Part shown: one piece after another, positions 49,511 through 57,440 of the stretch
How positions within the stretch are numbered: position 1 is the first letter of the stretch
Layout of the letters: every line of letters starts with the position of its first letter
Source: Paractinoplanes rishiriensis
Lineage (GTDB): Bacteria > Actinomycetota > Actinomycetes > Mycobacteriales > Micromonosporaceae
Direction of reading: 5' to 3'
Assembly: GCF_016862375.1 (NCBI RefSeq)
Contig: NZ_BOMV01000035.1
Location: 1 to 64,000, forward strand
DNA length: 64,000 bases
Notes under the pieces: generated by a model
What the model was told of the DNA's origin: nothing
Database searches by the model: none
Seen by the model: only the letters and a program-made list of their open reading frames with translations
Translations under genes and position numbers: made by a program

Positions 49511-50590
49511 GTGAGCGAGCAGCCACCGAGCCGACCGGATGACGACCGCTCGAGTCCGCACGACCCGACGTCCCTCCCGCCGCCGGTGGACCCGTTCGGC
49601 CCGCCCGCGGGCAGCAGTCCGGCCACACCTGGCGGCTACCCGCCGCCGGGCTACGACCCGCAAGCTTCCGGACCGCCACCCGGTTATGGGCCGCCCACTT
49701 ATGGGCCACCTGCTTATGGGCCACCTGCTTATGGGCCACCTGCTTATGGGTCGCCGCCCGGATACGGCGCTCCCGCCGGCGGCCTGCCGCCCACCTACTA
49801 CGCCGGCCCGCAGGATCCGCTGGTCAGCGCCGACTTCAGCGGCTGGTGGGACCGCAGCTCCCGGCTGATCCGCGCCGCCTGGCAGCCGCTCGCGCTGATC
49901 CAGCTCATCGCGGCCGTCCCGCTCTTCGTGGTCTCGGTCGCCACCACCCTGGTCACCAACAGCGACGTGGTGGTCAGCGAAAGCACCGACTTCGACGCCG
50001 CGACCTTCTTCGGTGCGCTGTTCGGGATCTTCGCGCTGTTCCTGATCCCCGTGGTCCTCGGTCTGATCACCCAGTTGGCCGCGCTGCGTTACCTCGTACA
50101 ACTTGCTCTTGGTCAGCCCATCACCATCGGCCAGGCTCTGCGCAGCGTGCTCGGCCGCGCGCCCGCCCTGCTCGGCTGGGCCATCGTGGCCGGCCTGATC
50201 ATACTGGTCGGCTTGATCCTCTGCGTTCTGCCCGGCCTCTACATGATCGCGGTCGTCGCGGTGCTGCCCGCGATCGTCCTGCTCGAACCCGGCAAGGGCC
50301 TGGGTCGCGCGTTCGAACTGTTCCACGCCGACTTCGGCGCCGCACTCGCCCGGATCGCGACCCTGATGGGCATCACCATCGGCATCAGCTTCGCCACCTC
50401 CTTCATCCTGGGCGCGCTCACGCCGGCCACCGACCCGGCCGTCGCGACCGTGGTCCTGACCGAACTCGTCACCGCGGCGTTCTCGGTCGCCATCGGCATC
50501 GTCTTCTCGCCCATGCTGCTGACCGCGTACGCCGACATGCGCGCCCGCAAGGAGCCGTTCTCCACCGCCTACCTGGCGTCGGAGCGGTAA
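49511..50590 (+). CDS. Pro-rich N-terminus membrane protein
   Basis: This 359-residue protein starts at GTG 49511 behind GCGGGGGAA. The first 110 residues are cytosolic, Pro/Gly/Tyr-rich, and include tandem YGPPA repeats. The rest holds about five to six transmembrane helices with an amphipathic linker (FSGWWDRSSRLIRAAWQP), resembling the DUF7847/glycerophosphodiester-phosphodiesterase membrane-domain group. Its function is unknown. The N-terminal repeats could recruit partners at the membrane. It is divergent from the fusion gene and overlaps the convergent SDR gene by 22 bp. Confidence 0.8.
   Translation: MSEQPPSRPDDDRSSPHDPTSLPPPVDPFGPPAGSSPATPGGYPPPGYDPQASGPPPGYGPPTYGPPAYGPPAYGPPAYGSPPGYGAPAGGLPPTYYAGPQDPLVSADFSGWWDRSSRLIRAAWQPLALIQLIAAVPLFVVSVATTLVTNSDVVVSESTDFDAATFFGALFGIFALFLIPVVLGLITQLAALRYLVQLALGQPITIGQALRSVLGRAPALLGWAIVAGLIILVGLILCVLPGLYMIAVVAVLPAIVLLEPGKGLGRAFELFHADFGAALARIATLMGITIGISFATSFILGALTPATDPAVATVVLTELVTAAFSVAIGIVFSPMLLTAYADMRARKEPFSTAYLASER
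49685..49759 (+). repeat. 15-bp tandem repeat coding YGPPA
   Basis: Five consecutive 15-bp units lie in the reading frame of the membrane protein, starting at 49685, 49700, 49715, 49730 and 49745. Three are identical (TATGGGCCACCTGCT) and the outer two are diverged. The unit length is a multiple of three, so copy-number change would alter protein length without a frameshift. Confidence 0.95.
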
Positions 50591-51369
50591 GGGTCCACCT
50601 CCTCGGGGTCCCGCCCCACCGCCGAGCGGCCGCCGTCGACCGGGATGATCGCCCCGCTGACGAAGGCGGCCTGCTCGGAGAGGAGGAAGGCCACCACGTC
50701 GGCGACCTCGGTGGTCCGTCCCATCCGGCCGAGCGGCTGCAGCAACCGGATCTCCCGCTCGAAATGGGCACGTTCCGCGGCGGCCAACCCGGCCAGGTGA
50801 CCCTCGGACCGCTCAGTGGCGACAGAGCCAAGGGCAACAGCGTTTACCCGTACGCCCAAAGGCCCGTAATCAACCGCCAAAGCGCGAGTCACCCCCTCGA
50901 TCGCTGCTTTCGCCGTCGCGTAGGCGAAGGCGCCACGAACGGCCCGCTGCCCCTGGTGGGACGACACGTTCACGATCGACGTACCGGCCGGATCCCCAGA
51001 CAGGAAGTGCCGGATCGCCGCGGCGCACCCCACCACCACCGGGTCCAGGTTGCGCCCGACCAGGTTCAACACCTCACGCGCCGGGGTCTCGTGCAGCCAC
51101 GCGTCCCGGAACACCGCCGCGTTGTTGACCCACCCGCGCAGCGGCGCCATCCCCGCCGCCGCCCGGGCCGCCCGGTCGGCCACCTCCTCGCTGGACGCGT
51201 CGCCCACGATCGGCAGCAGCCGCGCGGCCGCGGGATGGTCCTCGGCCCACTCCAGCGCCGACGCGTCGAACTCCACGATCGCCACCGCGTCGCCCGCAGC
51301 CGCGAGCCGCTCGACGATTGCCCGGCCGACGCCCCGGCCGCCGCCGGTCACCACGTAAGAGGCACCCAC
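50569..51369 (-). CDS. SDR-family oxidoreductase
   Basis: This 266-residue short-chain dehydrogenase has the NAD(P)-binding TGGGRGVG (8-15), VNNAAV, the catalytic Ser in VNVSSHQGQ and the YATAK Tyr-Lys pair. The C-terminus closes with the typical SGAIIPVDGG, then a short polar tail. It would oxidise or reduce a secondary alcohol or ketone of unknown identity. The next 230 bp (51370-51598) show no gene. It is convergent with the membrane-protein gene. Confidence 0.92.
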   Translation of the reverse strand: MGASYVVTGGGRGVGRAIVERLAAAGDAVAIVEFDASALEWAEDHPAAARLLPIVGDASSEEVADRAARAAAGMAPLRGWVNNAAVFRDAWLHETPAREVLNLVGRNLDPVVVGCAAAIRHFLSGDPAGTSIVNVSSHQGQRAVRGAFAYATAKAAIEGVTRALAVDYGPLGVRVNAVALGSVATERSEGHLAGLAAAERAHFEREIRLLQPLGRMGRTTEVADVVAFLLSEQAAFVSGAIIPVDGGRSAVGRDPEEVDPYRSDAR

Positions 51370-51598
51370 CCGTCGATTCTTCTACGACGAGCGGCCCAGC
51401 GCCTCTTCCGGGTGGCTCGGCATGCGCCACTCCTCGGCACGACTTCCGGGAACGCCCTGAACCGCCCGCTCCATCGCCTCGTCGAGCCGGGTCCGTGTTA
51501 GCTGCGACCTCGTTCCATAGCCGGGGCGTTCCCCGGGGCCGGGCGGCTGAACGGTACAAACCGTCCATGTCGCCCGGCGGCGCTCGGGGGACGGCGGT

Positions 51599-52267
51599 CT
51601 ATGGGAACTGCATCCGACGTGGGCGGGGAATGACCGGGGGCGGAAGGGGCAGGTCGTCCAAGTGGCTCCAGTTGAGCGAGCCGTTGTCGGTGGACTTGAT
51701 CTCACCGAGGCAGGCGCGGAGCAAGCCGAGGTGCGGAGCACCGGCGAAACCGGCGATCACCACCTCGGGTCTGGGGTTCATCTTGGCGATGGCCGCGCAG
51801 ATCTTGGCGACTTCACGCTCATCGACGGCGTCGAGGGGAAGCGGCGTTTCGGCCTGGGAACGGCGCCACGGCGGCCCGAAGCGGCGCAGCAACTCCCGGG
51901 CGAGCCGGCCGAACGAGCGGCCGACCTCGGCATCCTTCATGGACAGCCGGGCGGACTGCCCGTAGCACCAGGGCACCACGACATGTCCGTTGATCACGAC
52001 GAGTTGGTAGACGGATTTGGGAACACTGATGATCTCGGCGCCGGGGAGCGTGCCCAGGAACAGCACCAACTCCTCGTACGGAAGCGGCCATCGCGGATTC
52101 GCGAGTACTCGTTCCATGGTCTGCGTCATAGCGGGGTGGGCGTTGACCTCGCGGTCGATCGCGGTGCTCAACGCCTCCGGTACCCGGGTCCACAGTTCGC
52201 CGGCAATCTTTTCGCCGAACTGTTCGACCACCCACTCGCTCGGACCGACCAGAACGTCTGGGCGCAT
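51599..52267 (-). CDS. Hypothetical protein behind palindromic control region
   Basis: This 222-residue soluble protein belongs to no family I recognise. A helical N-terminus (EWVVEQFGEKIAGELWTRV) leads to a beta-rich middle (YQLVVINGHVVVPWCYG), a helical stretch, and a C-terminal strand-helix unit (PEVVIAGFAGAPHLGLLRA) with a Pro-rich end. There is no signal peptide or membrane segment. It starts at ATG 52267 directly below a long AT-richer gap with two strong palindromes, so it may be tightly regulated. Isolation from its neighbours and different base composition upstream suggest horizontal acquisition. Confidence 0.7.
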   Translation of the reverse strand: MRPDVLVGPSEWVVEQFGEKIAGELWTRVPEALSTAIDREVNAHPAMTQTMERVLANPRWPLPYEELVLFLGTLPGAEIISVPKSVYQLVVINGHVVVPWCYGQSARLSMKDAEVGRSFGRLARELLRRFGPPWRRSQAETPLPLDAVDEREVAKICAAIAKMNPRPEVVIAGFAGAPHLGLLRACLGEIKSTDNGSLNWSHLDDLPLPPPVIPRPRRMQFP

Positions 52268-52322
52268 TCGTTACCACCACCGTCCGTGTCGCGGGCGTTA
52301 CTGCTGGCTTAGAAGAGTTCCA

Positions 52323-52343
52323 CTTCCAGTGATCGACTGGAAG
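52323..52343. promoter_or_regulatory. Palindrome upstream of 222-residue gene
   Basis: Inverted repeat CTTCCAGT-GATCG-ACTGGAAG with perfect 8-bp arms, 56 bp before the start codon of the unknown gene at 52267 and flanked by two CCACTTCC copies. It is a probable operator for that gene. Confidence 0.55.
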
Positions 52344-52443
52344 GGTCCACTTCCCACATCGCAGAAACGCTCATGAATGAAATCCAGCGCGACGATCAGA
52401 ACTGAGCCACGACGACGGAGCCGCAGGTCCAAGCGGTGCAAAA

Positions 52444-52483
52444 CATGCAACTTGCACGGCGAACCGCGCGTGCAAGTTGCATG
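52444..52483. promoter_or_regulatory. Long 40-bp inverted repeat
   Basis: Perfect 15-bp arms CATGCAACTTGCACG / CGTGCAAGTTGCATG around a 10-nt centre. The arms are AT-balanced and no T-run follows, so an operator or a structured RNA fits better than a simple terminator. The same half-site core (TGCAA) recurs just upstream at 52437-52441. Confidence 0.65.
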
Positions 52484-52904
52484 TCGGCCTCATAATTCGA
52501 ACCGCACCCATAGTGAATCACCGCCTTATTTCAAAGTCGTGACCACCACGCAAACTTCCACCCACAGTTACGATCCACATTGCCCTCACCAGCACCACCA
52601 TCCTCATGATCATGAATCCTCCATGACCATGGGCGCGCTCCCATTCGATCACCCCGTCGCCGCACCCCCCGATCCCTCAAGATCAACCACAGAACCCGCA
52701 GCCACCCTCTTAACCACCCACCTGTCAGATTTCCGTCACTTGCCCAGCGACACGGCCCAGCGGGCACCTTTGTGTCCCTATAGGCCGCATTTATCCGTTG
52801 CAGCCAGACGGTCCAAAGTCCACTACGTGGACAAGATCTCCACCCAGATACCGGGACGCCGCCTGGGCCCGACGGAAATCTGCGTCGCTGCCTTCGACCC
52901 CGCG

Positions 52905-53231
52905 TCAGGCCGCTGGGACCAACCCGACCATCGGCCCCGACTCACCCTCCGACCACGACTTCGGCTCGTCCAGAACAGCGGCCGGCAACGGCCCGTCGAT
53001 CACCTCGAGCGCGGGCCACGAAACCGCGAAGATCTGCGCCGCGCCCCGGTCGACCAGCCGGCGCACCACCCGCCCGGCCAGGGCGATGGCTTCGGCGTCG
53101 GTCAACCCGAAGTGCGCGCCGCGCATGCCCCACACCAGCTCGTAGAGCCCGAATGTGCCCTGTTCCAGCAGATCCTGCGCCTGCTGCGTGAGCCACGATT
53201 CGGCGTCGTTCTCGCTCACTTGGGTCCTCAC
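52905..53231 (-). CDS. Probable immunity protein for the adjacent toxin
   Basis: This acidic 108-residue protein starts at GTG 53231, overlapping the toxin gene's stop by 4 bp (GTGA). An N-terminal helical region (WLTQQAQDLLEQGTFGLYEL) leads to LTDAEAIALAGRVVRRLVDRG and a beta-strand C-terminus. Small size, acidity and tight 3' placement after a polymorphic-toxin gene point to an immunity role in the cytosol. No named Imm family is recognised. It is the last gene of the four-gene operon. Confidence 0.6.
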   Translation of the reverse strand: MRTQVSENDAESWLTQQAQDLLEQGTFGLYELVWGMRGAHFGLTDAEAIALAGRVVRRLVDRGAAQIFAVSWPALEVIDGPLPAAVLDEPKSWSEGESGPMVGLVPAA

Positions 53232-54283
53232 AGGGTCGGATTGCCGGCAAGGGGAATCTTCAGCGCGACACCATTCTGGCAAACCTCGGCGTACGGCCCC
53301 CAGGTCACCGGTTCGGGCCGGCTCCCCGGCGGATAGCCGGGCATGATGCGCACCTGGCGGCCTCGGTTGTGCGGGTCACCGTAGACCGACCCACCGCCGG
53401 CCCGGCTCGGTCGAGCCACCCAGTCGGCCGGAATCCGCGCCTTCACGTCGTCCGCGGTAAGGCCGCGCAACTCGTCCGGGTCGAAGTCGGTGGGCGCGCC
53501 GATCTTCTTGTTTGGTTCGCGAGGCGCCTCCGGGACACCGCTACCACGGCCGTGCAGCAGCCTCTTGAGCTTGTCGATCAGCCTCGTCAGACGATCGCCC
53601 TCGCTCACCAACCTCCGCAAACTCGCGATCAGATCCCGCAACCACCCCGCGATCCGCGCCCCCCACGAAGCGCAGAGCGCCCCCACCTGCCCCACCACAA
53701 CCGGAGCAGCCAGCCCCCCGGTGGCGAGCAACTCCCCCGCGTACACCACCAACCGGGAAACCACCACCGCGACCGCATCCCGAACCATCAGCCGCACAGT
53801 CCCGATGAGAACCCCGGCGCCCTCGGTCATCGCCGCCATCGCCTCGGCGGCCTGCCCCAGGGCCGCAAGAGTCTGCCCCCGCCCCGAAGCCCAGGCCCGA
53901 TACGCATCCCCCGCCGCGCCGGCCCACTCGGTCGTGTCCCAGCGGACCGCCCGCTCCAGCCCTTCCGCCTCACTCCCCAGCGAAGCCGCCACGTTCCGCC
54001 AGGTCTGCGCATGTGCCGCGATCTCGCCCGGATCGCCTGCCAGCCAGTCCAGCGCCTCCGCCAGCGGCTCCACGTGTTCGAGCAGCCACGCGATCCCGTA
54101 CTGGAGCAGCACCCCCACCGGATCCACCGCCAGCGCCAGCGCGTCCAGCCCGCCGCCCGCCACGCCCAGGGTGTTCTCGACCCAGTTGCCCGAGCGGACG
54201 CCGGCCGCGATCATCTCGATGTCCTCGGCGATCCAGATGCCCGCCCAGGGCGCCGGCCCGGCGTCGGCAACCGGCGCTGTCAC
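53228..54283 (-). CDS. T7SS-type polymorphic toxin with C-terminal domain
   Basis: This 351-residue protein has a long helical N-terminal region (about 1-250) with WXG100-like helices (EIAAHAQTWRNVAASLG and WAGAAGDAYRAWASG, a WxG-like turn) and a hydrophobic stretch. A linker (about 255-275) precedes a compact C-terminal domain (about 276-351) with GGSVYGDPHNRGRQVRIMPG and an ending QNGVALKIPLAGNPTL. This layout fits actinobacterial ESX/type VII-secreted polymorphic toxins; the tip domain resembles small ribonuclease-like toxin domains, but I cannot name it. It overlaps the EspC-like gene upstream and the immunity gene downstream by 4 bp. Confidence 0.75.
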   Translation of the reverse strand: MTAPVADAGPAPWAGIWIAEDIEMIAAGVRSGNWVENTLGVAGGGLDALALAVDPVGVLLQYGIAWLLEHVEPLAEALDWLAGDPGEIAAHAQTWRNVAASLGSEAEGLERAVRWDTTEWAGAAGDAYRAWASGRGQTLAALGQAAEAMAAMTEGAGVLIGTVRLMVRDAVAVVVSRLVVYAGELLATGGLAAPVVVGQVGALCASWGARIAGWLRDLIASLRRLVSEGDRLTRLIDKLKRLLHGRGSGVPEAPREPNKKIGAPTDFDPDELRGLTADDVKARIPADWVARPSRAGGGSVYGDPHNRGRQVRIMPGYPPGSRPEPVTWGPYAEVCQNGVALKIPLAGNPTL

Positions 54284-54588
54284 CGGCCCGGCCGGAAGGT
54301 CTGCCGAAGGTCCGCCGCCTCGTACTCCTGCGCCGTCGTGCGGACCCGCTCCGCCGTGTCCCGCACCGAAGCCGCCGCCTGGTCGATGCCGTCCACCAGC
54401 ACGTCCTGCAGTGCGCCCAGCATCAAGGGCAAGATCAACCCCATTTCCCCGTACGCGTGAGAGCTCGGCCGGACGACCCGGCCGGCTCGGGCGGCGGTGG
54501 TCACCCGATCGGCGATGGCCGCGACCGTGCCGGCATGGGTGACCAGGTCGGGATGCCGCACGCCGACGTACCTATGCATCCGGGTCAC
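54280..54588 (-). CDS. EspC-like ESX-secretion partner
   Basis: This 102-residue helical protein of the ESX-1 EspC/WXG100-like type has HPDLVTHAGTVAAIADRVTTA, a GLILPLMLGALQD hydrophobic patch and a charged C-terminal helix. Such proteins pair with larger secreted toxins for type VII export. GTG at 54588 or ATG at 54579 may start it; both overlap the end of the YbaB-like gene. Its own stop overlaps the toxin start. No secretion ATPase is in the window, so export would need a remote ESX locus. Confidence 0.72.
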   Translation of the reverse strand: MTRMHRYVGVRHPDLVTHAGTVAAIADRVTTAARAGRVVRPSSHAYGEMGLILPLMLGALQDVLVDGIDQAAASVRDTAERVRTTAQEYEAADLRQTFRPGR

Positions 54589-54952
54589 CGAGCCGGCCGG
54601 TGTAGGACGCGATGATCGCCCGGCCGGTCGCCGAGTCCGTTCCGACGGTTTCGTCGGTGGCCGCGGCGACCGCCGTGACCAGGGCCGCCCGGGCCTGCCG
54701 CAGGGTCGCCATGATCTCCCGGGCGGTGTCGGCCGCCGGGCGCTGCCGGATGCGCTCGTCCAGGGTCAGCGCCACCAGGTCACCCGTCGCACCGACGGTG
54801 ACCTCGACCAGGTTGTCGTCGCTGCGGGCCGTGGCCAGCAACCGGGTGAGCCGCGCCGACAGGTCCCGGGTCTGAGCGGCGCGCGCCTCGATCCCGGCCT
54901 GCCAGTCGTCGACCCGGCGCTCGGCCGCCTCGAAGTCTCGACCGTCGAACAT
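54572..54952 (-). CDS. YbaB/EbfC-family protein
   Basis: This 126-residue protein has an N-terminal helix (DFEAAERRVDDWQAGIEARA), a beta hairpin (LVEVTVGATGDLVALTLDE) and a C-terminal helix, the YbaB/EbfC nucleoid-associated fold. In actinobacteria such genes commonly head T7SS toxin operons, possibly as chaperones or regulators. I chose ATG 54952 since TGGAGG lies 7 nt upstream; a GTG at 54988 is less likely. It is the first gene of the operon, divergent from the helicase at 55050. Confidence 0.8.
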   Translation of the reverse strand: MFDGRDFEAAERRVDDWQAGIEARAAQTRDLSARLTRLLATARSDDNLVEVTVGATGDLVALTLDERIRQRPAADTAREIMATLRQARAALVTAVAAATDETVGTDSATGRAIIASYTGRLGDPDA

Positions 54953-55049
54953 GGACGACCTCCATCGAGAGTTACCAAGTCGGCACACACGGTAGCCACA
55001 CGTGCCAAGCCTGCGCGGAATTGTCGGAGCCCCGCGCTACCGTCGCCGG

Positions 55050-56381
55050 GTGACACCGAACGCCCTCAGCCCGGCCGTCGAGGCCGCCCGCGTCGTCGAT
55101 GCGGTCCTGCGTGACCTGCGCACCGGTGACCATCGCGGGGTGGTGGTCGACTCGCCGCCGGGCGCCGGCAAGTCGACCCTGGTGGTGCGGGCCGCCGGCG
55201 AGCTGGCCGCGCCGGGCGCGCCGTTGATGATCGTGGCGCAGACCAACGAGCAGGTCGACGATCTGATCGAGCGGCTCGGTCAGCGGTCGCCGGGTGTCCT
55301 GGTGGGCCGGTTGTCCGCGGTCGACTACGCGCCGAGCGACCGGGTCCGTGAGCATCCGGCCTGCCGGGTCGGCGCCAAGGTGGCCGATCTCGGCGCGCCC
55401 GCGGTCACCATCGGCACGGCCGCAAAGTGGGCGACCGTGTCCGAGGGCGTCTGGCCGTGGGCGATCGTCGACGAGGCGTACCAGATGCGCTCCGACGCCC
55501 TGCTCCGGGTCGCGCCGCGGTTCGAGCGGGCACTTTTCGTGGGCGACCCGGGCCAGCTCGACCCGTTCTCGACCGTCGAGGTCGACCGCTGGACCGGCCT
55601 GTCCTGGGACCCGATGCAGTCCGCCGTGGCCGTCCTGCTGCGACACAACCCCGACCTGCCGGTGCACCGCCTGCCGGTGTCGTGGCGCCTGCCGCACACC
55701 GCCGCCCCGGTGGTGGCCGAGGCGTTCTACCCGTTCACCGGCTTCCGCTCGGGCACCGGCCCGGGCGACCGCACCCTGCACTTCGACACGGCCGGGTCCG
55801 GTCCGCTCGACGACGCCCTCGACGCGGCCGCCGCCACCGGCTGGGGGTTGCACGAGCTTCCGGCCCGGTTCACCATCCGCACCGACGCCGAGGCCGCGGC
55901 GGCCTGCGCGGCGCTCGCCGGCCGGGCCCTGTCGCGGGGCGCCGGCACCGCGTCCGAGTCGGGCGGCGGCCCGCTCACCGCCGGCCGGCTCGCGATCGGC
56001 GCGGCCCACCGTGACCAGGTGGCGGCGATCCGGGCGCTGCTCCCACCCGAGGCGGCCGGCGTCACGGTCGACACGGCCAACCGCCTCCAGGGCCGGGAGT
56101 ACGACCTGACCGTCGTCCTGCACCCGCTGTCCGGCCGGCGCGACGCGACCGCGTTCCACCTCGAGTCCGGGCGGCTGTGCGTGCTCACCTCCCGGCACCG
56201 GCACGGCTGCGTGGTGGTGGCCCGGGCGGGCATCGCCGAGTTGCTCGACGCGCACCCGTCGACCGAGCCGGTGCATCTGAACGTGCCGGTGAAATTCCCC
56301 GACGGCTGGGAGGCGAACCAGTCGATACTCACATATTTACATCAAGGAGTGTCGCGAAGACGACACAAGTCGCTACTTTAA
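55050..56381 (+). CDS. Small SF1 (UPF1-like) helicase/ATPase
   Basis: This 443-residue single-protein helicase core starts at GTG 55050. Walker A is SPPGAGKST, Walker B is WAIVDEAYQM, motif III is FVGDPGQLDPF, and later motifs include LPVSWRLPHT, DTANRLQGREYDL and VLTSRHRHG. It lacks accessory domains and any nuclease. The beta-family gene follows after 4 bp, so the two are almost certainly co-translated. It probably remodels nucleic acid with that partner. It shares only family-level similarity with the giant fusion protein. Confidence 0.85.
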   Translation: MTPNALSPAVEAARVVDAVLRDLRTGDHRGVVVDSPPGAGKSTLVVRAAGELAAPGAPLMIVAQTNEQVDDLIERLGQRSPGVLVGRLSAVDYAPSDRVREHPACRVGAKVADLGAPAVTIGTAAKWATVSEGVWPWAIVDEAYQMRSDALLRVAPRFERALFVGDPGQLDPFSTVEVDRWTGLSWDPMQSAVAVLLRHNPDLPVHRLPVSWRLPHTAAPVVAEAFYPFTGFRSGTGPGDRTLHFDTAGSGPLDDALDAAAATGWGLHELPARFTIRTDAEAAAACAALAGRALSRGAGTASESGGGPLTAGRLAIGAAHRDQVAAIRALLPPEAAGVTVDTANRLQGREYDLTVVLHPLSGRRDATAFHLESGRLCVLTSRHRHGCVVVARAGIAELLDAHPSTEPVHLNVPVKFPDGWEANQSILTYLHQGVSRRRHKSLL

Positions 56382-56385
56382 GTGA

Positions 56386-57414
56386 ATGGCGGTCTTCACG
56401 ACGGCGGGGTCCATTCGCGACGACGCCTACCGGCCCATCCTCCGCCCGCGGCGCGGGGAACTGACGGCGTTGAGCCACCTGACACCGGACGACGCGGTCC
56501 GGGTCACCCCGATCCTCGAGCTCGAGCCCGGTCCGAGCATCCTCCCGCTGATCCGGCAGATGCCGCCGCGCACCGGTGCCATCGCGATCGACCTCGGTGC
56601 GCTGCCCGACCCGGACGACCCCATGGTGGTGCCCTCACTCGACCTGGCCGAGGAGCTCTCCGACCTGGGCGTCGCCATGTTGCCGGTGCTCAGGGCGTAC
56701 GACAGCAATCGACGTCTCGCCGCACATGGCCTGGCGGCACGCATGCACCTGCGCCGCGCGGTGTTGCGGCTGAGGCCGCACATCGACGCCGGGAATCCGG
56801 CGGCCGCCTCCGAGGTCACCGCCCGGCTGCTGAGCCGCGCCCACCTCGAGGTTGACGAGGTCGACCTGCTGATCGACCTGGCCGAGACGGCCTGCGCGTC
56901 GCATGCGGACGCGGTCGAGGAGCAGGCCCGCCGGGTGCTGCGCTGGGCCCGCAGCATGCCGTGGCGCTCGGTGAGTGTGGCGTCCGGCGCGATGCCGCCC
57001 AACCTCGACGACCTGCCCACCGATCGCCCGGTCACGGTGGGCCGGCTGGACGCACGAGTGTGGGCGCGGCTGGGCGAACCGGGTATCGGATATGCGGACT
57101 ACGGCGTGACCTCCCCGATCCGGCGGCACGGCGTCCAGCGGCACCGGCAACTGCCGACGCTGCGGTACACCGCCGAGCACAACTGGTGGATCTACCGCTG
57201 GTCACGCCGCGGCGGACGCAGCGACGACCGCTGCCACGACCTGTGCCGCACGCTGGTGCGGTCGCCGCACTGGCCGGCCGCGGGCGCCCGGTTCTCCTGG
57301 GGTGACGCCGAGATCGCCCGGCGGGCGCGCACAGCGCACGGCGGCGGCAGTCCGGCCAGCTGGATGTCGTGGAGCACGTCGCACCACATCGCGCACGTGC
57401 TCCGGACGCTCTGA
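56386..57414 (+). CDS. Beta-family (T4 beta protein-like) protein
   Basis: This 342-residue protein of the beta protein family (PF14350 type) has the N-terminal YRPILRPRRGELTALSHL and TPILELEPGP with a TIM-barrel-like strand-helix pattern, and a late region with HNWWIYRW and a His/Trp-rich end (WSTSHHIAHVL). Members occur in phages and next to helicases or HTH genes in bacterial accessory regions; the biochemical role is unknown. It follows the SF1 helicase stop by 4 bp. That fixed pairing suggests a two-component module. Confidence 0.75.
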   Translation: MAVFTTAGSIRDDAYRPILRPRRGELTALSHLTPDDAVRVTPILELEPGPSILPLIRQMPPRTGAIAIDLGALPDPDDPMVVPSLDLAEELSDLGVAMLPVLRAYDSNRRLAAHGLAARMHLRRAVLRLRPHIDAGNPAAASEVTARLLSRAHLEVDEVDLLIDLAETACASHADAVEEQARRVLRWARSMPWRSVSVASGAMPPNLDDLPTDRPVTVGRLDARVWARLGEPGIGYADYGVTSPIRRHGVQRHRQLPTLRYTAEHNWWIYRWSRRGGRSDDRCHDLCRTLVRSPHWPAAGARFSWGDAEIARRARTAHGGGSPASWMSWSTSHHIAHVLRTL

Positions 57415-57417
57415 AAA

Positions 57418-57440
57418 CTGTCGTACGCTTGTTCTAATGT
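57418..57440 (+). promoter_or_regulatory. Candidate damage-type promoter at PrimPol start
   Basis: CTGTCGTAC, 8 nt (GCTTGTTC), TAATGT. The layout matches RecA-NDp-like promoters and the copies at 28108 and 35744. Here the -10-like hexamer overlaps the annotated ATG (57437), so either the motif is fortuitous or the real start is downstream. Confidence 0.35.

Larger units (their letters stand above)
52268..52904. other. 637-bp AT-richer intergenic gap
   Basis: Lower GC than the surroundings, especially 52480-52800. It contains two strong palindromes (listed separately), a direct repeat CCACTTCC at 52320-52327 and 52347-52354, and no coding frame with family features. An open frame on the plus strand (52377-53336) is His/Pro-rich nonsense running antisense into the immunity gene. 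Confidence 0.6.

Noticed and set aside
49378..49626. Longer 5' extension (83 codons) of the helicase-nuclease-arginase gene
   Set aside because: It would overlap the divergent membrane-protein gene start and has no conserved features; ATG 49377 begins the helical N-terminus.
49685..49759. CRISPR-like regular repeats
   Set aside because: Units are directly adjacent with no spacers and lie in a coding frame.
52377..53336. A 319-codon plus-strand open frame
   Set aside because: His/Pro/Arg-rich, crosses the long palindrome and then runs antisense to the immunity and toxin genes.
57421..57436. Possible LexA box TCGTAC-N4-GTTCTA before the PrimPol gene
   Set aside because: Two mismatches from TCGAAC-N4-GTTCGA, and the same bases are better explained by the CTGTCGTAC-N8-TAnnnT layout; I did not call it separately.
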